Shown piece after piece: positions 42,914-51,992 of a DNA stretch of 64,000 bases. Source of the stretch: JANWVO01 sp037446555 (GTDB lineage: Bacteria; Acidobacteriota; Terriglobia; Bryobacterales; Bryobacteraceae); assembly GCA_037446555.1 (NCBI GenBank), contig JBBIIK010000004.1:124001-188000 (forward strand), read 5' to 3'. A model generated the notes under the pieces. It did no database searches, was not told the DNA's origin, and was given only the letters and a program-made list of their open reading frames with translations. How positions within the stretch are numbered: position 1 is the stretch's first letter; every line of letters begins with the position of its first letter. Both the position numbers and the translations under genes were made by a program.

Positions 42914-43198
42914 GTGACGCCTATGGAAATCGCCAGGCTCCACGACCGGTTGAAGGCCGAAGGAAGGCTTTCCCTTCAGGTTCGCATCGTCCCGCGCAGT
43001 CCAAGAACCGAGTGGGCGGGTTTTCTGGAAAGTGGGGACTGGAAGATAAAAGTCGCCGCTCCTCCCGAGCGCGGGAAAGCCAATGAGGAGCTCATCCGGT
43101 TTCTGGCTGCCGAGTTCTGCGTCCCGCGCTCTTCCATCGAGATCGTCGCCGGCGCCACCAGCCATCACAAGCTCATCCGCATTCAGCCGCCCCGGTAA
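42914..43198 (+). CDS. DUF167 (YggU) family protein
   Basis: About 94 residues. The YggU core is clear: LQVRIVPRSPRTEW, WKIKVAAPPERGKANEELIRFLA, and SSIEIVAGATSHHKLIRI. Function unknown; widely conserved small protein. GTG 42914 or ATG 42923 may start it. A GC hairpin follows at 43218. Confidence 0.88.
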   Translation: MTPMEIARLHDRLKAEGRLSLQVRIVPRSPRTEWAGFLESGDWKIKVAAPPERGKANEELIRFLAAEFCVPRSSIEIVAGATSHHKLIRIQPPR

Positions 43199-43217
43199 GA
43201 GCGCGGTGGGCGCTCGC

Positions 43218-43246
43218 GCCCCCGGGCGCGGCAAGCACCCGGGGGC
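43218..43246. terminator. GC-rich hairpin between DUF167 and DUF4434 genes
   Basis: Perfect 9-bp stem GCCCCCGGG/CCCGGGGGC with an 11-nt loop, no U-tract. It could attenuate read-through or shield the 3' end. Confidence 0.35.
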
Positions 43247-43258
43247 AAGCCGCCGAGA

Positions 43259-44182
43259 ATGAAGAAAGCCCCCAGGATGCCAAACCTCACGCGCCGCACT
43301 CTCTTGGCCGCATCGCTCGCGCCGTCGTCGCGGGGAGCGCTGTTCCGCGGCACTTTCCTTCAACTGTGGGCGCGGCATCTGGAGTGGTCCTCCGCTCAAT
43401 GGGATGCTCTTCTGGATGCGCTCTCCGCGCTCGCCTGTCAAGAAATTGTGCTCCAGTGGTGCCGGTATGACGACGTGGACTTCGCTCCCCTCGTGCCGCG
43501 CCTTCTCGATGCCGCCCGCAGCCGCCGCATGCGCGTTCTCATCGGACTTCCCTACCAGAGCGACTGGTGGCGCCGGATGGAAGCCGATCCCCTCGAGGCT
43601 CTCGGCGGCGTCGTCGCCAGGGCACGCGCATTCGCCTCTTCCTCCAGCGCCCGGCAGTGGGTCCGCCACTCCGCATTTGGCGGCTGGTATCTGCCAGAAG
43701 AGATCGACGACGATCACTGGCTGCCCGCGCCCCGGTGCCGCGCGCTGGCTGGTGCGCTCGATCAGCTCGTCGGCGCCCTGCGCCCTCTCTCCGCTTCCGG
43801 ATTCACGAACCGTGCCAGCGCCCCCTTCGAACTCGCCGAATTCTGGCGTGAATTGGCCGCCCGCCGCCGTTTGGCGCGCGTGTTCTTCCAGGACGGCATC
43901 GGAGCGGGCAAAATGACGCTGGCCTCTTGGCCCGCCTATCTCGAAGCCCTGCGCGCCCGGCTGGGCAAGCGGCTGGAGGTGGTCGTCGAAATCTTCGAGT
44001 CCGTCCCCTCGGAGGCGGGTTTCCGCGCCGTGCCTGCTCCCATCGAGCGGATCCTCCTCCAGGTGGACATGGCCCGCCGCGCCACCGGCCGCGCGCCGCT
44101 CTGCTTCAGCCTGCCGGACTATGCCTCCCCCACCGCCGGTCCCGATGCCGCGCGCCTCTTCGAGCAGCTCTCCCGCCGCTGA
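43259..44182 (+). CDS. Exported DUF4434 protein
   Basis: 307 residues. Tat-like signal (LTRRTLLAASLAPS, 9-22), then a glycosidase-like TIM barrel of the DUF4434 family: FRGTFLQLWARHLEWSSAQW, EIVLQWCRYDD, VLIGLPYQSDWW, GGWYLPEEIDD. DUF4434 proteins are suspected glycan-active enzymes; activity unproven. ATG 43277 would start the protein right at the signal peptide and is an alternative. Confidence 0.82.
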   Translation: MKKAPRMPNLTRRTLLAASLAPSSRGALFRGTFLQLWARHLEWSSAQWDALLDALSALACQEIVLQWCRYDDVDFAPLVPRLLDAARSRRMRVLIGLPYQSDWWRRMEADPLEALGGVVARARAFASSSSARQWVRHSAFGGWYLPEEIDDDHWLPAPRCRALAGALDQLVGALRPLSASGFTNRASAPFELAEFWRELAARRRLARVFFQDGIGAGKMTLASWPAYLEALRARLGKRLEVVVEIFESVPSEAGFRAVPAPIERILLQVDMARRATGRAPLCFSLPDYASPTAGPDAARLFEQLSRR

Positions 44183-44197
44183 ACCTGGGAGCGCCTT

Positions 44198-44980
44198 CTA
44201 ATTGCCCGGATCGAACGGCCACACCGAAGTCGTCGAAAACCCGCCGTCGACGGCGATCACCTGGCCGGTGATGTAGTCCGATCCGCTTCCGCTGAGGAAC
44301 ACGGCCAGCGGGGCGATCTCCTCGGGGGAGCCCAGCCGCGCGATCGGTTGCGTTCCTTTCAGCCACTCGTGCATCTCGGGCGCCTGCCACATGGCGCGGT
44401 TCAGGTCGGTGAGGATGAAGCCCGGCGCGATGCAGTTCACCTGGATGTTGTGGCGGCCCCACTCTGCGGCAAGCATGCGCGTCAGCCCGGCGAGCGCCGA
44501 CTTCGTCGTGCCGTAGACGGCGGCGAAGGGCAACCCGAGTATGGAAGTGAGGCTGCCGATGAAGACGACCTTGCCGCGGCCTCGCGCGATCATGCCGCGC
44601 CCGGCCGCCTGTGTCAGCTCGAACAGGCCCGTGAGATTTGTTTCCACGATCCTGGCATACTCCTCGGGCGTGTAGCCGGTCATGGGCTTGCGCAGGTTCA
44701 TGCCCGAGACGTTCACCAGGATGTCCGCGCTGCCGGCCAGATCGGCGGCGCGCTGGCGGGACTCACGGGAAGCGACGTCGAGCTCGAGCGCCTCGGCGCG
44801 GCAACCCTCGGCCCGCAGCCGGGCGGCCGCCTCTTCCAGGGCCGGAAGGCTTCGCGAGGCCAGCACGGCTTCTGCGCCGGCGCGGGCCAGCGCTTCGGCG
44901 ATCGCCAGACCGATGCCGCGGCTCGCTCCAACCACCAGAGCACGCCTGCCGTCCAGCCGGAACCAGTTCTGGATGTCCAT
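44198..44980 (-). CDS. Short-chain dehydrogenase/reductase
   Basis: 260 residues of classical SDR type: GASRGIG cofactor motif (about 20-26), NVSGMNL, catalytic Tyr and Lys in YGTTKSA, and the C-terminal DYITGQVIAVDGG. Similar in outline to gluconate 5-dehydrogenases and 3-oxoacyl-ACP reductases; substrate unknown. TAGGCT ends 7 nt before ATG 44980 and there is no Shine-Dalgarno, so a leaderless start is likely. Confidence 0.88.
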   Translation of the reverse strand: MDIQNWFRLDGRRALVVGASRGIGLAIAEALARAGAEAVLASRSLPALEEAAARLRAEGCRAEALELDVASRESRQRAADLAGSADILVNVSGMNLRKPMTGYTPEEYARIVETNLTGLFELTQAAGRGMIARGRGKVVFIGSLTSILGLPFAAVYGTTKSALAGLTRMLAAEWGRHNIQVNCIAPGFILTDLNRAMWQAPEMHEWLKGTQPIARLGSPEEIAPLAVFLSGSGSDYITGQVIAVDGGFSTTSVWPFDPGN

Positions 44981-44987
44981 GCCCGAC

Positions 44988-44993
44988 AGCCTA
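44988..44993 (-). promoter_or_regulatory. -10-like TAGGCT, 7 nt before the SDR start
   Basis: One of the repeated TANNNT hexamers placed just upstream of a start codon. Confidence 0.35.
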
Positions 44994-45079
44994 CCAGTTC
45001 TTCCATGGCTGCTGATTTCCCTCACAACTTGCCCGGCGCGGCCGATAAGCGCCACAGAAAACAGGGAGGTTCACAGCAC

Positions 45080-45451
45080 ATGCCTGTGGATGTCATGATC
45101 GTCGACGACTCGGCCGCCATTCGCAAGATCCTGCACCGCGTCCTGTTGCAGGCGGACGTCCCGTTGGGGCAGGTGATCGAGGCCGGCGACGGGGTGGAAG
45201 CGCTCGAAAAGCTGAAGACCGCGAAAGTGGGGCTGATCCTCTCCGACATCAACATGCCGAACATGGACGGCCTGGCGCTGCTCGGCGCCTTGAAGTCGCA
45301 GGAGGCGACGCGCAACGTGCCTGTGATCATGGTCACCACGGAAGGCTCGAGCTCGCGCGTCATGGAGGCCGTCAACCTCGGCGCATCGGGCTATGTGCGC
45401 AAGCCATTCACGGCCGAGCAGATCAAAGAAAAGCTCGCCGGCCTGCTCTGA
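45080..45451 (+). CDS. cheY: CheY-like single-domain response regulator
   Basis: 123 residues: acidic DD pair at 9-10, phosphoacceptor Asp in LILSDINMPNMDG (about 57), Thr in VTTEGSS and Lys in VRKPFTAEQ. No output domain, as in CheY. GGGAGG precedes it. It starts a three-gene set with a CheX-type phosphatase and a CheW-like scaffold; a kinase is not nearby. Confidence 0.92.
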   Translation: MPVDVMIVDDSAAIRKILHRVLLQADVPLGQVIEAGDGVEALEKLKTAKVGLILSDINMPNMDGLALLGALKSQEATRNVPVIMVTTEGSSSRVMEAVNLGASGYVRKPFTAEQIKEKLAGLL

Positions 45452-45473
45452 CGACTGAGGAGGAGGAACCTGC

Positions 45474-46004
45474 ATGACGCATGAGAAACTTGTCTCCTAT
45501 ATCCGCAGCTCCACGCGCGACGTGTTCACGACGATGCTCGGCCTGGAGGTCGCCGACGGCGAACCGTTCATCAAGGAAGAGGCGCCGGCCCCCTCCGATG
45601 GTGTGCTCGCGCTGATCGGCCTGGCCGGCCGCTGGGCGGGCTCCGGCACGTTCTCCTGCACGGCACCGGTGGCCATGCGCCTCGCCTCTCAGTTGTTGAT
45701 GCAACCCTACGACGCCATCAGCGAGGAAGTTCTGGACGCCGTCGGAGAGATCACCAATATGGTCCTGGGCAACGTCAAGACCGCGCTCGAGGAGGAACTC
45801 GGCCCAATGGGCCTCTCCATCCCCACCGTGATCTACGGCCGCAACTTCACCACCCGCAGCATCGGGCGCAGCAAGTGGACCGTGGTCCCCTTCTTGCTGG
45901 ACTCCGACATCATCGAGGTCCACCTCTGTATCGCGCCCAGCAAGGACCCCGGCGCGGTCCGCATCCACAAGAACCAGCCGGCAGCCATCCTGTCCATCGA
46001 GTGA
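45474..46004 (+). CDS. cheX: CheX/CheC-family CheY-P phosphatase
   Basis: 176 residues with the active-site signature E-x2-N: ISEEVLDAVGEITNMVLGNVK (about 80-100). One such motif, as in CheX; the rest (LALIGLAGRWAGSGTFSC; NQPAAILSIE) matches the CheX fold. It should dephosphorylate the CheY encoded 22 bp upstream. Confidence 0.88.
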   Translation: MTHEKLVSYIRSSTRDVFTTMLGLEVADGEPFIKEEAPAPSDGVLALIGLAGRWAGSGTFSCTAPVAMRLASQLLMQPYDAISEEVLDAVGEITNMVLGNVKTALEEELGPMGLSIPTVIYGRNFTTRSIGRSKWTVVPFLLDSDIIEVHLCIAPSKDPGAVRIHKNQPAAILSIE

Positions 46005-46011
46005 ACCGCCC

Positions 46012-46473
46012 ATGCTGCTCCCTGCGCCTTGCCCCCTGCGGTTTGTCATCGTCCGCCTTGGCGGCCGCGATTTCGCTATTCCCGCGGCTCGCCTTTGCGG
46101 CATGGTGCTGCTGCGCACAGCCGACCTCAGCCCCGCACGTGCCCAAGGACCGCTGCGCTTCGCTCTTCATCTCGATTCCCGCACCGTCCCCGTCCTCATC
46201 CCCCACTCCGTTCTCGGCCTGGAAACGCGCCCGCCTTCCTCGCGCAGATCGGAAGAGCAGATCCGGGACTCCGCCCGGCACTCCGCTCCGCCGCCCGCGG
46301 ACGCCGCTTTCGCCCTCGCCGTCGATTCCGTATCCCGCATCGAGGACGTCCCGCCCTCCTCGTGGCGCCCGCCCGGCCGTATCCGCCTCGGCGAAGCCTG
46401 GCGCGACGTCCTCGATCCCGATCAGCTCTACCGTGCGGCCCTCGCCGAGCCGGCCAGCCTCACCACAAACTGA
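46012..46473 (+). CDS. CheW-like scaffold protein
   Basis: 153 residues: LRFVIVRLGGRDFAIPAARL at the N-terminus, PVLIPHSVLGL, and FALAVDSVSRIEDVP, in CheW order. The middle insert (about 78-97) is Ser/Arg-rich and of low complexity. It may link an unseen kinase to a receptor. Begins 7 bp after cheX; the 3' end overlaps the convergent holB by 46 bp. Confidence 0.7.
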   Translation: MLLPAPCPLRFVIVRLGGRDFAIPAARLCGMVLLRTADLSPARAQGPLRFALHLDSRTVPVLIPHSVLGLETRPPSSRRSEEQIRDSARHSAPPPADAAFALAVDSVSRIEDVPPSSWRPPGRIRLGEAWRDVLDPDQLYRAALAEPASLTTN

Positions 46474-47495
46474 TCCGCCACAGCAGTCTTCTGCACGTTC
46501 CGCCGCTCCAGACCGTCCCAGTCGTCCAACAGTTCCACTGCCTCCCACAGCCAATCAAAGTCCACCCGCTGAACCACTCTCTCCAGCCGCTCCCGCACGT
46601 CCTCGTTTCTCAGCTGTCCGCCTCCAACGAACAGGAGGAGCAAATCGCCCAGCAGCCCGTAGAGCGGCCGGACGTAAAGACCCAACTTCTCCGTCTTGCT
46701 CGCCAGCAAGCCTTGGCTTTGCTTCACCCAATCGGCGAAGCTCGCCGTGCCGGCCGCCGCCTCCAGCATCGCCAGCGCCACCGCGCGCCTTCGTTGATAC
46801 TCTTCCAGATCCAGGCTGGCGGCAACGCCGGGACAGCCGCCCGACAGCGCGATACGCCTCTCTGCGTCCTTCCAGCCGAACGCGCGCGCCGCCTCCTGCA
46901 TTTCCGCTTGGCTCAGCGGCGCCAACCAGAAGGTCACTGAGCGCGACCGGATGGTCGCTGGAAGGTCAAAGGGGTTCTCCGCCGTCATGAGGAGCACCAG
47001 GTGCTCCGGCGGCTCTTCCAGCGTCTTCAGCAGGGCATCGGCCGCTTGCGCTCCGGCGCGGTCCATGTGGTCGATCAGAAAGACGCGCCAGCGGCCTTTC
47101 AGCGGCCGCAGTTGCGCGCGGCTCCGCGCCAGCCGCATCTGCTGGATGGAGATCTGCCGCAGCGGGCCTTCCGGGCAGATCGTGACAAAATCCGGATAGT
47201 TCGAGAAAAACAGCGGCTCCTCGGCCCGTTTTTCACTCGGCAATTTTTCTCTTTCTTCCAGAATTTTCCGGTTTTCCGGCAGGCTGAGATCGTCCCTTTC
47301 AATCTTCTCCGCGATCTCCGCCTCTTCCGCCGCAGAGCCGTCCGCCAGCAGCCGCGCTGCGAACCGGCGCGCCAGCGTGGCTTTGCCTACGCCCTCGGGT
47401 CCCGCCAGCAGCAGGGTCTGCGCCACCCGGCCGCTCTCGATCATCCGTTCGAGCGATTCCGCCACCGTCCGGTTGCCGAAGAAACTCCTAAACAC
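46428..47495 (-). CDS. holB: DNA polymerase III delta' subunit
   Basis: 355 residues, clamp-loader ATPase-fold protein. Walker A-like GPEGVGKATL near residue 32, LIDHMDRAGAQAADALLKTLEEPP and the SRC-like motif IRSRSVTFW. Start GTG 47495 is preceded by GGAGGA and overlaps tmk by 8 bp. The tmk-holB pairing is common. The zinc cysteines of E. coli delta' are not seen. Confidence 0.9.
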   Translation of the reverse strand: MFRSFFGNRTVAESLERMIESGRVAQTLLLAGPEGVGKATLARRFAARLLADGSAAEEAEIAEKIERDDLSLPENRKILEEREKLPSEKRAEEPLFFSNYPDFVTICPEGPLRQISIQQMRLARSRAQLRPLKGRWRVFLIDHMDRAGAQAADALLKTLEEPPEHLVLLMTAENPFDLPATIRSRSVTFWLAPLSQAEMQEAARAFGWKDAERRIALSGGCPGVAASLDLEEYQRRRAVALAMLEAAAGTASFADWVKQSQGLLASKTEKLGLYVRPLYGLLGDLLLLFVGGGQLRNEDVRERLERVVQRVDFDWLWEAVELLDDWDGLERRNVQKTAVADQFVVRLAGSARAAR

Positions 47496-48144
47496 GCCTC
47501 CTCCGGAACTCCTCCACGACGTTCCACACGCGCGCCTCCACTTCTTCCTCGGCGCCCCGCCCGTCCACCCGGACGATCCGCGCGAAGCTTTCCGCCAGGC
47601 GGCGGTAGCCGTCGGCGGCTCGTTCATAGAACGCCCGGCTCTGCTCGTCCATTCGCGTTTCCTGCGCCGCCTCGCCGGCGTTGCGCGCCCGCGCCCGTTC
47701 GAGCCCGTTGTCGACGCCGATCTCCACGAGCACGGTCAAGTCCGGTTCGATTCCGCGGCAGGCGATCCTGCCGAGAGCGTCGATCCACTCCAGCCCCAGT
47801 CCGCGCCCAAAGCCCTGATAGGCCCTTGTCGAATCCGTCCAGCGGTCGCTCAGAACGGTCTTGCCTGCTTCCAGTGCGGGCCGCAGGATCTCGTCCACCG
47901 TCTGCGCCCGGGCTGCGAAATACAGCAGCATTTCCGCCACCGGCGAGAGCATTTCATGGGCCGGATCGAGCAAAATCGCGCGGACTTTCTTTCCGATTTC
48001 CGTCGTTCCCGGCTCGGCCAGTTCCACCACGTCCTCGCCCGCCGCCCGCAGCCGCGCCGCCAGGCGCCGCATCTGCGTGGTCTTGCCGCTGCCGTCGAGT
48101 CCCTCAAAAGTCAGAAAGAGGCCGCGGCGGCTCGTCGTAGACAT
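47488..48144 (-). CDS. tmk: Thymidylate kinase
   Basis: Phosphorylates dTMP to dTDP. 218 residues: P-loop FEGLDGSGKTTQ (13-24), the DR(W/Y) motif in LSDRWTDSTRAYQGFGR and a lid region near 150. Its 5' end overlaps udg by 41 bp. Confidence 0.95.
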   Translation of the reverse strand: MSTTSRRGLFLTFEGLDGSGKTTQMRRLAARLRAAGEDVVELAEPGTTEIGKKVRAILLDPAHEMLSPVAEMLLYFAARAQTVDEILRPALEAGKTVLSDRWTDSTRAYQGFGRGLGLEWIDALGRIACRGIEPDLTVLVEIGVDNGLERARARNAGEAAQETRMDEQSRAFYERAADGYRRLAESFARIVRVDGRGAEEEVEARVWNVVEEFRRRRV

Positions 48145-48970
48145 AGTGCAGCACCTTCTTGAGGTCCTCCCAAGCCTCCCGCTTGGCGTTCTGATTGTAC
48201 GGCCGGAGAAGGTAGGAGGGATGGTAGGTCGGCATCACCGGAATATCCCGCCACCTGTGCCACCGGCCGCGCAATTTGGTGATGCCTTCCTTGGCGCCCA
48301 GCAGCGCCTTTGCAGCAGTGGCGCCCAGCGCGCAGATCGCCCGCGGCCGGATCGCGTTCAGCTGGCGGAACAGGAACTGCCCGCAGATCTCCATCTCGTC
48401 CGGTTCCGGCGTGCGGTTCTTTGGAGGACGGCACTTCACCACATTGCAGATGTAGACGTCATCCCGGCGCACGCTCATGCCTTCCTTGGCGGCGGTGTTG
48501 TTGATCATCTGCGTCAGCAGTTGTCCGGCGCGGCCGACGAACGGCAGCCCTTGCAGATCCTCGTCCTCGCCCGGCCCTTCGCCGACAAACACGAGCTTCG
48601 CCCGCGGGTTTCCGCTTCCGAAGACGATCTTGGTCCTGCCCTCGCACAGCCGGCAACGGCGGCAGTCGCCGATGTCTGCGACGATCCGCTCCAGCGTGTC
48701 CCCTTCCGGGCCAGGATCGAAAAGCGGCACAAGCCCGGGGGCGGCCTTCAGGGCCGCAGGTGTGGGCGGCGCAGTCCCGAGACCGCCTCGCAACGGTCCT
48801 TCTGCTCGGGCTCCCGTGGCTGATGGCACGTCCTTCTTCACGCCCTGCTGCGGATGTTCCAGCGAAGAGCGCGCGGGGGGCGCCGTGGTCACGTCCCGGT
48901 CCAGATACAGCGTCTTCACCCCTAGGTCTCGGTAAAACTCCAGCCACCGCCGCAACTCGCGCGTGTCCAT
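48104..48970 (-). CDS. Uracil-DNA glycosylase, family 4 (Fe-S)
   Basis: Removes uracil from DNA. About 288 residues: a variable Ala/Pro-rich N-terminal 90, then CRRCRLC and later CNVVKC (4Fe-4S ligands), motif A VGEGPGEDEDLQGLPFVG and motif B HPSYLLR. ATG 48970 is preferred; TTG 48982, overlapping the coaBC stop as TTGA, is also plausible. A repair enzyme next to tmk and coaBC suggests co-supply with nucleotide metabolism, an inference from position. Confidence 0.92.
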   Translation of the reverse strand: MDTRELRRWLEFYRDLGVKTLYLDRDVTTAPPARSSLEHPQQGVKKDVPSATGARAEGPLRGGLGTAPPTPAALKAAPGLVPLFDPGPEGDTLERIVADIGDCRRCRLCEGRTKIVFGSGNPRAKLVFVGEGPGEDEDLQGLPFVGRAGQLLTQMINNTAAKEGMSVRRDDVYICNVVKCRPPKNRTPEPDEMEICGQFLFRQLNAIRPRAICALGATAAKALLGAKEGITKLRGRWHRWRDIPVMPTYHPSYLLRPYNQNAKREAWEDLKKVLHYVYDEPPRPLSDF

Positions 48971-48978
48971 CCTGGCCC

Positions 48979-50211
48979 TCAACTCCGGCTGTAGAGGGCC
49001 AGCCCCAGGCGCAGCGCCTCGTCCAGAATGCGGTCCGCCAGCTCGCGCTTCCTCGCGCGCTCGAGTTCGATCACGTCACCCGCCTGCGTCACCAGCGTCA
49101 CTGCGTTTTCGTCGCTTTCGAAGCCCAGCCCCTCGGCCGCCACGTTGTTGGCCACCACCATATGGCAGCGCTTGGCCCTGAGTTTGCGTTTCGCCTCGGC
49201 CACCACGTTCTCGGTTTCGGCGGCGAACCCGATCAGGAGTTGGCCGCGCTGAGCACGCTCGATTTCGGCGCCGGCTTCGGCCAGGATGTCGGGCGTCGGG
49301 TCCAGCTCCAGCGACATCCGCGTGGCCGTTTTCTTCAGCTTCTGCGCCGGCACCTGCGCCACGTGATAGTCCGCCACCGCGGCGCTCTTGATCACAATCG
49401 TGCATTCCGGCAGCCGTGCCATCACCGCGTCGCGCATCTGGAGCGCGGTCTCCACGCGCAACGTCTCCACGTGAAGCGGCGGCGCCAGCTCCACCGGACC
49501 GCTGACGAGGATCACTTTTGCGCCGCGCCAGGCCGCGGCCTCGGCCAGCGCATAGCCCATCTTGCCGCTGGAGCGGTTGGAGAGGAAGCGTACGGGGTCG
49601 AGCGGCTCGCGCGTCGGTCCGGCGGTCACCAGCACTGTTTCGCCTTCCAGGTCGTGCCTCTTCGCCAGCAGATAGTGCGCCTCCTCGGCGATCCGCTCCG
49701 GCTCCGGCAGCCGCCCGGCGCCCGTCTCCCCGCAAGCCAGATCGCCCTCCCCGGGCTCCATCACCACGTGTCCGCGCGCCCGCAGGGCGGCCACGTTGGC
49801 TTGCGTGGCGGCGTGACGCCACATCGAGGTGTTCATCGACGGCGCCAGCAGCACCTGCCGGTCGAAGGCGAGGTAAAGCGTGGTGAGGAAGTCGCCTGCC
49901 AGCCCGTGGGCGAACTTCGCCAGCAGGTCCGCCGTGGCAGGCGCGACGATCAGCAGATCGTTCTCGCGCGCCACGCCGATGTGCTCGACGCTCGAGGAAA
50001 GCACCTCGTCCGGCGTGGACCCGAACAGCGAGGTGATCACCTTGCGCCCGGTCAGCGCGGCGAAGGTCAGCGGGCGGATGAACTCTTCCGCCGCCGCAGT
50101 CATCACGACTTGCGGATCGATGCCGCGGCGCGCCAGCGCGCGCACCAGCTCCGCCGCCTTGTATGCGGCGATTCCGCCGCCTACGCCCACGACCGCGCGC
50201 CACGCAGCCAT
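48979..50211 (-). CDS. coaBC: Phosphopantothenoylcysteine synthetase/decarboxylase
   Basis: Two steps of coenzyme A synthesis. 410 residues: CoaC flavoprotein domain with GVGGGIAAYKAAEL, the catalytic His in SSVEHIGVAR, APSMNTSMW and GEGDLACGETGAGRLPE; CoaB domain with VTAGPTREPLDPVRFLSNRS, KSAAVADY and GFAAETEN. Complete. 13 bp after rpoZ. Confidence 0.95.
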   Translation of the reverse strand: MAAWRAVVGVGGGIAAYKAAELVRALARRGIDPQVVMTAAAEEFIRPLTFAALTGRKVITSLFGSTPDEVLSSSVEHIGVARENDLLIVAPATADLLAKFAHGLAGDFLTTLYLAFDRQVLLAPSMNTSMWRHAATQANVAALRARGHVVMEPGEGDLACGETGAGRLPEPERIAEEAHYLLAKRHDLEGETVLVTAGPTREPLDPVRFLSNRSSGKMGYALAEAAAWRGAKVILVSGPVELAPPLHVETLRVETALQMRDAVMARLPECTIVIKSAAVADYHVAQVPAQKLKKTATRMSLELDPTPDILAEAGAEIERAQRGQLLIGFAAETENVVAEAKRKLRAKRCHMVVANNVAAEGLGFESDENAVTLVTQAGDVIELERARKRELADRILDEALRLGLALYSRS

Positions 50212-50224
50212 CGCCGGCTCCGCG

Positions 50225-50470
50225 TCAGATCTGCTCGCCGCCTTCAGGCTGTTCGGAAGCCTGCGTGGACGGATCCCAGTATTCGATCAGCCCGCGCCGC
50301 ACTTCCTCCATCGCCATCACCGTCGGTTTCTTGATGGTGCCCGGCAGCAGCGCGCGCTGCCCGCTTTGCAGCTGCCGCGCCCGCTTCGCCGCCACGATGA
50401 TGAACCGGTACACACTCTGCTCCGGATCATCCGGAATCACATTGAATGGCCGCCGCGAGTTCTCGCTCAT
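50225..50470 (-). CDS. rpoZ: RNA polymerase omega subunit
   Basis: 81 residues. SVYRFIIVAAKRARQLQSG and KKPTVMAMEEV match RpoZ conserved region. Assists beta' folding and polymerase assembly. ATG 50470 overlaps the gmk stop by 4 bp, the usual gmk-rpoZ-coaBC order. Confidence 0.93.
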   Translation of the reverse strand: MSENSRRPFNVIPDDPEQSVYRFIIVAAKRARQLQSGQRALLPGTIKKPTVMAMEEVRRGLIEYWDPSTQASEQPEGGEQI

Positions 50471-51096
50471 ATCGTTCTCTCTTCCTGCTCGAATGTCGCC
50501 AGAATCTGCCGGACCCGCGCCTGCACCTCCGCGTTCGCCGCGCGCAGCCGCGCTGTCCTCACAATCCACAGCAGGCGTTCGGATGCCGCCTGCAATTCGT
50601 CGTTCACCAGCACGTAATCGTACCGGCCGAATTCCCGGATCTCCCCCGCCGCTTTGGCCAGCCGCTTTCGGATCACGGCCTCGCTGACGTCGCCGCGCGC
50701 GCGCAGCCTCTTCTCCAGCTCTTCGCGCGAGGGTGCCAGGATGAAGATGCTCACGGCTTCGGGGAGCTTTTCCTTCAATTGTCGCGCACCCTGCACGTCG
50801 ATGTCGAGCACCACGTCGCGGCCCTCCGCCCGCCCCTGGTCCACGTAGCGGCGGTGCGTCCCGTAGTAGTCCTCGAATACTTGCGCCCACTCGATGAACT
50901 CGCCGGCGTCGATCATCCGCCGGAACTCTTCCCGCGACACAAAATGATACTCGCGGCCTTCCTGCTCCTGCCCCCGCGGCGCGCGCGTCGTGTAGCTGAC
51001 GGAAAACACCAGCCCCGGCTCGTGCTCCAGCAGGCTGTTGACCAGCGTCGACTTGCCCGAGCCCGAAGGGGCGGAAATGATGAATACCTGGCTCAT
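50467..51096 (-). CDS. gmk: Guanylate kinase
   Basis: GMP to GDP. 209 residues: P-loop ISAPSGSGKSTL (7-18), SYTTRAPRGQEQEGREYHFV and DIDVQGARQLK. ATG 51096 overlaps the yicC stop by 4 bp. Confidence 0.95.
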   Translation of the reverse strand: MSQVFIISAPSGSGKSTLVNSLLEHEPGLVFSVSYTTRAPRGQEQEGREYHFVSREEFRRMIDAGEFIEWAQVFEDYYGTHRRYVDQGRAEGRDVVLDIDVQGARQLKEKLPEAVSIFILAPSREELEKRLRARGDVSEAVIRKRLAKAAGEIREFGRYDYVLVNDELQAASERLLWIVRTARLRAANAEVQARVRQILATFEQEERTI

Positions 51097-51989
51097 TCCA
51101 GATTCAGCGCCTGTTCCCGGATCCGTTCGATATTGGCCTTGATCTCCAGCGCCAGCGACGTCACGCGCAGTCCGAACTCGCCTGCTCCGCCCGTCTTCGA
51201 CAGGATTGTGTTGGTCTCGCGGCTCATCTCCTGCATCAGGAAATCCAGCTTCTTGCCGGCCTCGCCGCCGGCTTCCAGCATCGCATCCAGCTCCTGCGCA
51301 TGCACCTTCAGCCGGCCCACCTCCTCGGCGATGTCGGACTTGTCTGCCAGGATCGCCGCCTCTTGCGCCAGCCGCTGCGCGTCCAGGTCCATGCCCTGCG
51401 TCAGCTCCTTCAGCCGCTGCTCCAGCCGCGCGCGGTAGTGCTCCATCGCCGGCATCCGGCATGTCTCCACCGCCTCGACGTCCCGCCGGATCGACTCGTT
51501 CAGTTCTTTGAGGATCCGCTTCAGATCGGCGCCCTCACGCGCCCGGAACTCGTCCAGCGCAGCCAGCGCCGCCTCCGCCGCCTCCACCACCAGCGCCTCC
51601 AGACCCTCCGGCGCCTCTTCCTCTTCCGCCGCCTGTGCCAGCATTCCGGGAATGCGCAGCGCTGTGTCCAGCCGCGGCTCGCCCTCCACGCCGTAGTCCC
51701 GCCGCGCCTCCTCGACCGCCTTGAGATACGCCTCAAACAGCGGGCGGTTCAGCGCCGCTCCCGCGCCTGCGTGCGCTGGCGTGAACTTCACGCGCAGGCT
51801 CAGGTGTCCCCGTTTCACATGCCTATTGGCCGCCGCGCGCAGCGCCGGCTCGAACGCCTCCAGGTTCTCGCCCGTGTGGATGTGCAAGTCCAGCCCGCGG
51901 CGGTTCACGCTGCGGGCTGTCGCCACTACCTCGCCGAGTTCGTTCGAGCGGCGCGCCCGCGCGTAGCCCGTCATGCTTTTCAGTCTCAT
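51093..51989 (-). CDS. YicC family endoribonuclease
   Basis: 298 residues. N-terminal SMTGYARA, SVNRRGLDLHI; C-terminal DUF1732 with RLKELTQGMDLDAQRLAQEAAI, VGRLKVHAQELDAMLEAGGEAGKKLDFLMQEMSRETNT in outline. E. coli YicC cleaves RNA and acts on RyhB; it commonly neighbours gmk. ATG 51974 (MTGYARA) is a reasonable alternative start. Confidence 0.92.
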   Translation of the reverse strand: MRLKSMTGYARARRSNELGEVVATARSVNRRGLDLHIHTGENLEAFEPALRAAANRHVKRGHLSLRVKFTPAHAGAGAALNRPLFEAYLKAVEEARRDYGVEGEPRLDTALRIPGMLAQAAEEEEAPEGLEALVVEAAEAALAALDEFRAREGADLKRILKELNESIRRDVEAVETCRMPAMEHYRARLEQRLKELTQGMDLDAQRLAQEAAILADKSDIAEEVGRLKVHAQELDAMLEAGGEAGKKLDFLMQEMSRETNTILSKTGGAGEFGLRVTSLALEIKANIERIREQALNLE

Positions 51990-51992
51990 CTC

